Origin: Nitrospira sp.
GTDB lineage: Bacteria > Nitrospirota > Nitrospiria > Nitrospirales > Nitrospiraceae
Assembly (NCBI GenBank): GCA_025363325.1
Contig: JANYEF010000453.1
Location: 1-11,519 of the forward strand
Reading direction: 5' to 3'
DNA: 11,519 nucleotides
The translations under genes and the position numbers were made by a program. The notes below the pieces were generated by a model, which had not been told where the DNA came from, searched no databases, and saw only the letters and a program-made list of their open reading frames with translations. Positions 6,640 to 11,519 of this stretch are shown piece after piece (within the stretch, counting starts at the first letter, position 1; every line of letters starts with the position of its first letter).

Positions 6640-6774
6640 TGGAGGTTCACCGCAGAGCAGTCAGCGGGAGGATGGTCACATGTGGGACGAACGCCACGAT
6701 AACGGAACAGACTCCAGCGTCATCAGTCAGAACGACGCGATCGAGTCGTCCTGAATAGGCATCCCATGCGTGTG

Positions 6775-7350
6775 TCAGTGCGTGTGGTACTCGTCTGCGT
6801 CGTCTAGCAAGCCTTCTGGTTTTTCAGGAAAATCGGTGTCTTCATCTTCCCCGTCCAGCGTGAGTTCTTCTTCCACATCTTCATCGGCCTCAACAGCGAT
6901 ATCCACATCATCCTCGACCAGCTCTTCGTCAAGATCGGCGTCTTTCAGCATCGGCGCCCCCATCGGCCGCGATAGCAAGGACTGCTGGGACTCCTCTTCC
7001 ACAAATGGCTTCGCGGACTTTTTGTCGAGGGCTGGGGCCGCTGGTTTGGACGAAACGGCTGAACCCGTCTTCACCACCGGTTTCTTCTGAACCGCTTTGG
7101 GTGCCGCTGCAGCAGGTCTCTTCGAAGCACTCTGCGCAACTTTCTTCGCAGCTGGTCTCTTGACTGCCTTCTTCACCGCGGGCTTGGCCTTGGCTTTAGC
7201 CTTCGCCTTCGCAGGCGTCTTCTTCGCCGGCTGCTTCTTGCTCTTCGCGGCAGGTTTCTTGGCTGCCTTCTTCACTGCGGGCTTTGCTTTGGCTTTGGCT
7301 TTAGCCTTCGCAGGTTTCTTCTTCGCCGATTGCTGCTTATTCTTTGCCAT
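6775..7350 (-). CDS. Histone H1-like basic protein with acidic C-terminal tail
   Basis: 191 aa in two halves. Residues 1-95 are almost only Lys, Ala and Pro (PAKAKAKAKAKPAVKK type), as in bacterial histone-H1-like or AlgP-type DNA-binding proteins. Residues 117-187 are strongly acidic (ELVEDDVDIAVEADEDVEEE and similar). A 24-residue block is present twice (13-36 and 46-69; two substitutions), 33 residues apart. The basic part likely binds DNA or RNA without sequence preference; the acidic tail could fold back to tune binding or contact other proteins. The start ATG 7350 has AAGGGAGA about seven bases upstream. No folded domain is recognised, and the protein is expected to be largely disordered. 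The open frames antisense to it reflect its low-complexity code and are not genes. Confidence 0.75.
   Translation of the reverse strand: MAKNKQQSAKKKPAKAKAKAKAKPAVKKAAKKPAAKSKKQPAKKTPAKAKAKAKAKPAVKKAVKRPAAKKVAQSASKRPAAAAPKAVQKKPVVKTGSAVSSKPAAPALDKKSAKPFVEEESQQSLLSRPMGAPMLKDADLDEELVEDDVDIAVEADEDVEEELTLDGEDEDTDFPEKPEGLLDDADEYHTH
7144..7314 (-). repeat. Direct duplication inside the histone-like gene
   Basis: Two 72-base copies (7243-7314 and 7144-7215) encode nearly identical 24-residue Lys/Ala/Pro blocks offset by 99 bases (33 codons), with two amino-acid changes (A30 to V63, K32 to R65). This kind of in-frame repeat expands and contracts by slippage or unequal recombination, so length variation between strains is expected. 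Confidence 0.7.
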
Positions 7351-7445
7351 CGAATTTCTCCCTTCTCATCCATTGGATGTCTAACGCGGCCTCCATCTAT
7401 CATGAATTTATGGGGTCTTGCAACTCACCCCTCTATCTCCTCTGA

Positions 7446-7470
7446 CAGGAGGCTGAAAAAGTCCGCCAGC
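7446..7470 (+). repeat. Isolated half-copy of the CAGGATGCTGAAAAAG repeat
   Basis: Matches the left end of the 6058-6195 element at 23 of 25 positions (6061-6085). No matching right arm is seen before the methyltransferase gene. The CAAACCAGA-type array begins 14 bases later. Here the preceding bases are TGA, not TAG, and no gene ends at this point. Confidence 0.6.
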
Positions 7471-7483
7471 AGCAGAAGACCGT

Positions 7484-7606
7484 TGTTTGGTTTGTCTGGT
7501 CTGTCTAGTTTGTCTGGTTTTTGGTTGGACGAAACTAACCAGATGAACCAAATCAACCAGATAAACAAAATAAACCAGATCAACCAGATAGACCAGACAG
7601 ACCCAA
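7484..7606. repeat. Large inverted array of CAAACCAGA-type units
   Basis: The left arm (7484-7528) is made of TTTGTCTGGT units. The right arm (7536-7606) is made of the complementary AACCAGATCA / AACCAGATAA / GACCAGACAG units. The arms can pair imperfectly over some 40 bases around a short centre. It fills the divergent spacer between the histone-like gene (starts 7350, minus) and the methyltransferase gene (starts 7689, plus). The frames through it translate as tryptophan/isoleucine-rich nonsense and are not genes. Confidence 0.65.
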
Positions 7607-7688
7607 ATACCGCTTCATATCTCTTCAGGCCTTGCGAGAATCCCAGCCCGTCGTGTAGGCTGCGGCGCGAAAACAGGTCACGTCGATC

Positions 7689-9179
7689 ATGAAACCAGCT
7701 GTCGCTGCTCACGAACCGCTCAGCCTCACCGGAGAGACGCTTAGTCTCCTGGCCTGGCACATCCCCGATCTCGTCGCCTATCAGCACCACGAAGACGAAT
7801 GGTGGTTCGCCCCCCTTGATGACAACTTGCCGCTCGTGCGCCTGAATCGCACCGGCCTCGAAATGTTACAGGCGATGAACGGCCACACGTCCGTTGGCGC
7901 ACTGGTGGAAAAATACGGAACGAAGGTCTGCGGACCGGACGGACAGCCGGGACAGTGGCATTTGGAACATTGGTCCCTACCCACCTACTCCCTCTGTTAC
8001 TTCGGCACAGAGCCCCCGGGCGGCCACCGGCACAAGGCCAAATGGGATCTGCTCCTCCAGCAAATTCGGGAAGGTTGGTCAGGACAGGACGGGTTCGAGG
8101 GAGAGGCGCATCTTGAAGACTTCCATCACCACGAACTGACCGACAGCGGCGAAGACGACGGCCACTTCGACCTGATCGAAACCACCGTGTCACACCTCTT
8201 CCGGGAGCCGAACGACACGCTCAATGGCTTGACCTACGGTCGGCTGCTCATGAAGCAATTGCGGAAACTGGGCTGGTTCACGCCCAAACCCCACGTCATC
8301 GTGGAGGTGGGCGGCGGACTCGGGTACCTCGCCCGTGAGCTGGGCAAGGAACTCCTGCCGTTTGAAAAACAGACCATCCGGTACATCTCCCTCGACATCA
8401 CACAGCCCTTCCTCAAGCTACAAGTCACCCGTGCCAAGGCCGGAGGCTGGGGCGGCATCGGCACCCGCGCCAACGGCGAATGGCTACCCTTCAAAGACAA
8501 CTCCGTCGATCTCGTCATCGACAACGAGAACATGGCCGACATGACGCCGGTGAAGTTGAGCAGGAAAGAACTCCTCGATGGAACAGGCGACAGGCCGCAG
8601 CATCAGGAAGCGTTGGATTGGATCAGACGCGTGCGGCTGCCGCTGGGCACGGACCTGCCGGAGGACGTGATCTTCAACCTCGGCCCCTTTCGATTCGTGG
8701 CGGAACTGTGGCGGGTGTTGAAACCAGGCGGCAGGGCCTTTCTCACTGAATTCGGAATCGAAGAAGGCTGGCCGGCGCCGGTCAAGCTGCCAGGCCACAC
8801 GGAGTACGAAGTCCAGTACAGCCACCTGCGCCAGGCTATCCGCTGGCTGGGCTTTCAAGAACGCTATCTCTCGCTGCCGCAGTTCCTCGCCATCAAACCG
8901 GACAGCAAAGTGCTCTGCACCGGCGCGGCCTATACCATTCAGCGGTTCTGCCAGGCCATGAACAAGCCGTTCATCGTGCGTGCCTATACGGAAAAGGAAT
9001 TACAGCAGGCCCTGGGTGACATGCTCCCCAAACTTCACGGTTGCCACTACCACGACGTGGCAGATCCTGCCTGGTTCGGTCTCCTCGACTTCAAAGTTTT
9101 GTTACTCGAAAAACCAGGCGGCGCCCCGAAAGCCAGCTTCTCGGAGAACCAAGGCTATCGGTGGTATTCGCAGAAGTAA
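7689..9179 (+). CDS. SAM-dependent methyltransferase with PqqD-like N-terminal segment
   Basis: 496 aa. Residues about 35-80 (WWFAPLDD, then PLVRLNRTGLEMLQAMNGHTSVGALVEKYG) resemble PqqD-type domains, which in peptide-modifying systems hold the substrate peptide. Residues about 180-360 form a class I Rossmann methyltransferase: motif I VIVEVGGGLGYL (203-214), acidic strand end YISLDIT (232-238), WLPFKDNSVDLVIDNENMAD (265-284), and FVAELWRVLKPGGRAFLTEFG (336-356). The C-terminal 120 residues include the HDVADPAWFGLLDFKVLLLE block (455-474), copied in part at 9869-9951. The substrate is unknown. No precursor peptide or maturase is visible nearby, so a RiPP role is only a possibility. The ATG follows a weak AGGT; no better start is seen. 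Divergent from the histone-like gene. Confidence 0.75.
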   Translation: MKPAVAAHEPLSLTGETLSLLAWHIPDLVAYQHHEDEWWFAPLDDNLPLVRLNRTGLEMLQAMNGHTSVGALVEKYGTKVCGPDGQPGQWHLEHWSLPTYSLCYFGTEPPGGHRHKAKWDLLLQQIREGWSGQDGFEGEAHLEDFHHHELTDSGEDDGHFDLIETTVSHLFREPNDTLNGLTYGRLLMKQLRKLGWFTPKPHVIVEVGGGLGYLARELGKELLPFEKQTIRYISLDITQPFLKLQVTRAKAGGWGGIGTRANGEWLPFKDNSVDLVIDNENMADMTPVKLSRKELLDGTGDRPQHQEALDWIRRVRLPLGTDLPEDVIFNLGPFRFVAELWRVLKPGGRAFLTEFGIEEGWPAPVKLPGHTEYEVQYSHLRQAIRWLGFQERYLSLPQFLAIKPDSKVLCTGAAYTIQRFCQAMNKPFIVRAYTEKELQQALGDMLPKLHGCHYHDVADPAWFGLLDFKVLLLEKPGGAPKASFSENQGYRWYSQK

Positions 9180-9230
9180 GACGTGAAACGTAAGAAGTAG
9201 AACGCACTGGCGAAACAGAGGGTTTCTGCC

Positions 9231-9533
9231 CTACGCGACAGCTTTAGACCGGCGAACTTCCCGGATCACTCGACTGCCCACCCGATCCTCCGCCACATCG
9301 ATATCGTAGCGGCTTTGCAGGTGAAGCCAATAGCGAGGACTCTGGTCGAGATACCGGCCAAGCCGTAACGCCAACTCAGCAGTCATGGGACGTTGCCCAC
9401 GCACCACATGGCTGATCCGCATCGCAGGGACACCAAGTTCCTGCGCTATGCGATACTGTGACAACCCCAACTCATCGAGAATCTCTTTGAGGTAAACACC
9501 GGGATGTATTGGGGCGATGCGGGACTTAGCCAT
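9231..9533 (-). CDS. higA: HigA-type antitoxin (XRE family)
   Basis: 100-aa antitoxin of a RelE-superfamily toxin-antitoxin module. It starts with the family's IHPGVYLKEILDELGLSQYRIAQELGV block; the helix-turn-helix spans about residues 23-46 (recognition region PAMRISHVVRGQRP), followed by ALRLGRYLDQSPRYWLHLQSRYD (55-77), all typical of HigA. HigA neutralises HigB and represses its own promoter as a dimer. GAGGAGG just before the ATG overlaps the higB stop region (nine bases between genes), so translation is likely coupled. The gene order toxin first, antitoxin second is the normal hig order. Confidence 0.9.
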   Translation of the reverse strand: MAKSRIAPIHPGVYLKEILDELGLSQYRIAQELGVPAMRISHVVRGQRPMTAELALRLGRYLDQSPRYWLHLQSRYDIDVAEDRVGSRVIREVRRSKAVA

Positions 9534-9542
9534 AGATCCTCC

Positions 9543-9824
9543 TCAATGATAATCTACGATCTCCACTCGTTCTGCATGCCCATCTCGCCACAGAAAACAA
9601 ATTCGCCACTGGTCATTGATACGAATACTGTGCTCTCCCTTGCGATCACCCTTCAGAGCCTCAAGCCTATTCGAGGGTGGAAACCGAAGATCCTCCAGCC
9701 TAACAGCCGCGTCGATCGCATTGAGCCTCATGAACGCTCGCTGCTGGATCTCTCGCGGAAACCTCTTCACGAACTCGCGATTGAAGACTCGCTCAGTATT
9801 CGCGTCTCGGAAGGACTTAATCAC
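9543..9824 (-). CDS. higB: HigB-type mRNA interferase toxin (RelE superfamily)
   Basis: 93-aa toxin with the compact RelE/HigB pattern: basic helices FNREFVKRFPREIQQRAFMRL (about 15-35), LEDLRFPPSNRLEALKGDRKGEHSIRINDQWRICFLW (44-80) and C-terminal VEIVDYH. HigB toxins cleave translated mRNA on the ribosome; the conserved RINDQWRICF core suggests the toxin is intact. The start is a GTG at 9824; no in-frame ATG lies upstream and no good Shine-Dalgarno precedes it. The candidate -10 lies only six bases before it, so the message may be leaderless. It lies between the intact methyltransferase gene and the relic of a second copy, on the opposite strand to both. Confidence 0.9.
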   Translation of the reverse strand: MIKSFRDANTERVFNREFVKRFPREIQQRAFMRLNAIDAAVRLEDLRFPPSNRLEALKGDRKGEHSIRINDQWRICFLWRDGHAERVEIVDYH

Positions 9825-9829
9825 GCCAA

Positions 9830-9859
9830 ATGGTAAACAACTTGTTTACTAGACGTCAA
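9830..9859 (-). promoter_or_regulatory. Candidate higBA promoter
   Basis: On the minus strand, TTGACG (9859-9854), an 18-base spacer and TACCAT (9835-9830). The expected start point is at or next to the GTG of higB. The spacer contains most of the perfect palindrome at 9833-9849. Confidence 0.5.
9833..9849. promoter_or_regulatory. Palindromic operator, probably bound by HigA
   Basis: GTAAACAACTTGTTTAC is two perfect 8-base arms around a single C. It lies between the -35 and -10 of the candidate higBA promoter and overlaps the -10. That placement is what autorepression by a dimeric XRE-type antitoxin requires. The assignment to HigA is inference from position. Confidence 0.6.
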
Positions 9860-9868
9860 GCCTAGCTC

Positions 9869-9951
9869 CACGACGTGGTAGATCCTGCCTGGTTCGGCCT
9901 CCTCGACTTCAAAGTCTTGTTACTCGAAGAACCCGGTGGGGCTCCGAAAGC
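9869..9951 (+). pseudogene. Relic of a second copy of the methyltransferase gene (3' fragment)
   Basis: Aligns without gaps to 9051-9133 in the intact methyltransferase gene (offset 818) with 8 differences in 83 bases. Translated in the same frame it reads HDVVDPAWFGLLDFKVLLLE, matching HDVADPAWFGLLDFKVLLLE at residues 455-474. Six of the differences are silent and two change the residue (A to V, K to E), so the copy drifted while still under selection as protein before being cut down. Nothing upstream or downstream of it matches the gene further. Its left edge lies ten bases from the higBA -35. Confidence 0.75.
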
Positions 9952-10285
9952 ACGGGGAAATCAGATCGACCAGACGCCCTTTGTACTCGCGCAACGCGCG
10001 GCCTCAGAAGGATGAGGAGGGAGCGGCCAGGTGCCCTCCTTGCTCGCAGAACGCGCACGATGAAACGGTGCTCGTCCCATGCGCGCAGTCGAGGGCAACC
10101 TTGGCCTCTCCCCTGAAGTGATGTAGAGAGAGGGAGGGAGCCCCTCGTTAGACGCGCGCAGTGAAGGACTGTCTGGTCACCCTGCTTAGAGAGTAACGGG
10201 GAGAGCACGGAAAGAAATCGTTCGATCGGAAGACGAGATGTACGATTGCAAGACCCTGCCCCTGAATGCCGCTCGCGGGCTGCAA
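9952..10285. other. Non-coding, GC-rich repeated-motif region
   Basis: No credible gene. Related motifs recur: CTCGCGCAACGCGC (9986-9999) with CTCGCAGAACGCGC (10043-10056), and ATGCGCGCAGT (10079-10089) with ACGCGCGCAGT (10152-10162). GCCCTC (10033-10038) can pair with GAGGGC (10091-10096), closing an imperfect stem-loop over the second motif. An open frame across the region on the minus strand (9909-10313) is arginine-rich and also covers the methyltransferase relic, so I reject it. Confidence 0.45.
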
Positions 10286-11519
10286 TTAGGTTTTCGATGG
10301 GTTCTTCAGCCAATTACGCAACGCAACGCGCGTCAGGCCCCAGAGCTCATTGTTGAGCTCCATTTCGTTCTCCCCAGGGGGGTCCCACCCGGAGTAGAAG
10401 TCTTGGTCGAGTTGCATTAACTCGCTTCCATGAAGAATGCGCGACCGAAGCGCGTACATCTTATTGCGTTGACTTTTAAGAGTGTCGCCGGGGGTATATC
10501 TCTCTAAGATGGCTCGAAACTTCTCCGTGGCACCCGGCACTTCGTGTTCAGTAAGCTTGTGACAAGATGGACACTTGAATTGATGCCGATCACCGCGCTC
10601 TGTCAGTGACTCGATTGCCGAGATCAGCGCTGCAAAGGATACAGACACAGATGTGTCCCATTGGCGCGATGCCATGTCCATCCAGAAGGTAGCCCTGTCG
10701 AACTTCGCACGATTCTCCCCTGATAAGGCCATGTAGCAACAGATCGACTGGTCAAGGTCAGCAGGGACACGCAAACCTTTTCCATCATGGCCAACCTTGG
10801 TGTAGTACTCTTCGGGCTCCACTTCCTCTAGCAGTTCGTCGGCAGGTGGCGATAGCTCATCAAGCACGATTTTGTCTAGCTTCGCAAAGAAGAATTTCTG
10901 AAGCCATTTGCTCTCATGATGACCGTCATCGCACGGCACGTTTGCCCAGAAGTGTGCGGATCGGTTCGACTGAAAGCTTGTATGGCCCGCAAGTAGAACG
11001 TTGAGGAGAAGGGTCAGGTTGCGCTGGTCCCTCATTCTTCGGTGATTGGTAACTGGCCAACAATCGGTTACCTTTATCGGAAACTCAAGAATGAATGGGT
11101 GATCAGCCATTTCAACATTGGCGCGTGGCGCATGCTCAGGCGGTGGGAGTATCTGTACCCCTGAATGATTTCCCCTCCATGAACCCAGCACACGGAAGCT
11201 ACTAAAACTATAATCACGTCCTATCTTCAACGGCGCCGCAAGAATTGACTCCTCGATCTCTTTGCTAATCTTCATCCATTCGGCAGCCTCAAACGCTTCA
11301 CCAGGCTCTATCGCGACGATTTTCTTCTCGCGAAAGGTGAGCGCAACTTGGCACGAAGAACGCGCAAGCGGAAGATAAAACTTATTGGGATTACTGGAAA
11401 TATCATCGTACTGGCCTGGTCTTCCTATCCGCTCGTATAGAAGAAGCATCAATTCTGCTGAATCGAGGTCTTTCCACTCATCTCTAAGAAGATTGGGTCT
11501 TCTCCTTCCCGAGTGGGTG
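10286..11519 (-). CDS. Protein with C-terminal Apea-like HEPN domain, 5' end outside the window
   Basis: At least 410 residues are visible; the frame stays open to the window edge through 22 credible codons upstream of TTG 11452, so the true start lies beyond the window. The first 230 or so residues are not recognised. The C-terminal 150 residues look like an Apea-like HEPN domain: helix SVSFAALISAIESLTE (about 10605-10652), a CPSC knuckle (Cys codons at 10571-10573 and 10562-10564), helix ATEKFRAILERYTP, and the motif MYALRSRILHG whose R and H (codons 10445-10447 and 10430-10432) form the RxxxxH catalytic pair of HEPN ribonucleases. Such proteins are often anti-phage RNases. The gene appears less GC-rich by eye than the core block. 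The call is good for the domain, weak for the function. Confidence 0.65.
   Translation of the reverse strand, partial: THSGRRRPNLLRDEWKDLDSAELMLLLYERIGRPGQYDDISSNPNKFYLPLARSSCQVALTFREKKIVAIEPGEAFEAAEWMKISKEIEESILAAPLKIGRDYSFSSFRVLGSWRGNHSGVQILPPPEHAPRANVEMADHPFILEFPIKVTDCWPVTNHRRMRDQRNLTLLLNVLLAGHTSFQSNRSAHFWANVPCDDGHHESKWLQKFFFAKLDKIVLDELSPPADELLEEVEPEEYYTKVGHDGKGLRVPADLDQSICCYMALSGENRAKFDRATFWMDMASRQWDTSVSVSFAALISAIESLTERGDRHQFKCPSCHKLTEHEVPGATEKFRAILERYTPGDTLKSQRNKMYALRSRILHGSELMQLDQDFYSGWDPPGENEMELNNELWGLTRVALRNWLKNPSKT

Noticed and set aside
7097..7384. Plus-strand Ala/Phe/Leu-rich open frame resembling a membrane protein
   Set aside because: It is the antisense of the Lys/Ala repeats in the histone-like gene; no independent start signal or family.
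7484..7606. CRISPR array
   Set aside because: Units are about 7-10 bases, degenerate and adjacent, with no spacers of constant length and no cas genes nearby.
7425..7790. Minus-strand open frame with a Trp/Ile/Leu-rich stretch resembling a membrane protein
   Set aside because: The hydrophobic run is a translation of the CAAACCAGA-type array; the frame also runs antisense into the start of the methyltransferase gene.
9177..9204. GTGAAACGTAAGAAGT-type tandem repeat after the methyltransferase gene
   Set aside because: Only about two degenerate units are present; too little to call a repeat.
9051..9951. Long direct repeats marking a composite transposon around higBA
   Set aside because: The copies differ mostly at silent codon positions, so they are diverged paralogue sequence, not recent target duplications, and no transposase is present.
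9909..10313. 134-codon minus-strand open frame
   Set aside because: Arginine-rich, overlaps the methyltransferase relic (antisense) and the HEPN gene end, and is created by GC-rich repeated motifs; no family resemblance.

Overview
The window looks like a piece of a Nitrospira-type (Nitrospirota) chromosome. I infer this from the gene content (scpA/scpB beside an exported Lon-like protease, a lysine/alanine-rich histone-like protein and a large SAM methyltransferase) and from dispersed intergenic repeats (CAGGATGCTGAAAAAG palindromes, CAAACCAGA-like arrays, GGTTCGAAGTTC hairpins) that I associate with Nitrospira. The phylum call comes from memory and has not been searched.

Layout. 1-333: no gene seen. 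334-2120 (+): two overlapping genes, an OLD/RloA-like AAA ATPase and a DUF4276 (TOPRIM-like) protein, resembling a two-gene anti-phage defence cassette. 2121-2475: intergenic, with a long imperfect palindromic repeat that ends exactly at the scpB stop codon. 2476-5255 (-): a possible operon of a signal-peptide/membrane-anchored 11-residue-repeat protein, then scpA, then scpB (condensin partners of SMC). 5256-5415: divergent promoter region with a CAAACCA array. 5416-6060 (+): exported, ATPase-less Lon (S16) protease-domain protein. 6061-6192: a hairpin-rich spacer between convergent genes; with both flanking TAG stops it forms an inverted-repeat element. 6193-6639 (-): unknown 148-aa protein. 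6775-7350 (-): histone-H1-like basic protein with an acidic tail. 7351-7688: divergent spacer with a long inverted CAAACCAGA-type array. 7689-9179 (+): SAM methyltransferase with a PqqD-like N-terminal segment. 9231-9824 (-): higBA toxin-antitoxin module, followed by an 83-bp relic of a second copy of the methyltransferase. 9952-10285: GC-rich repeated motifs, no gene. 10286-11519 (-): 3' part of a gene with a C-terminal Apea-like HEPN domain, running off the window.

Working picture. A core block (scpAB and neighbours) is flanked by accessory genes: AAA/DUF4276 on the left, higBA and a HEPN protein on the right. The strongest unusual signals are: (1) three genes whose TAG stop codon is directly joined to the same repeat terminus (TAG|CAGGA); (2) a beta-helix-type protein with fifteen gap-free 11-residue repeats; (3) a stand-alone exported Lon-type Ser/Lys protease; (4) an 83-bp decayed methyltransferase copy beside a TA module whose palindromic operator sits between its -35 and -10; (5) the two defence-like loci. 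All functional assignments are from sequence reading only.
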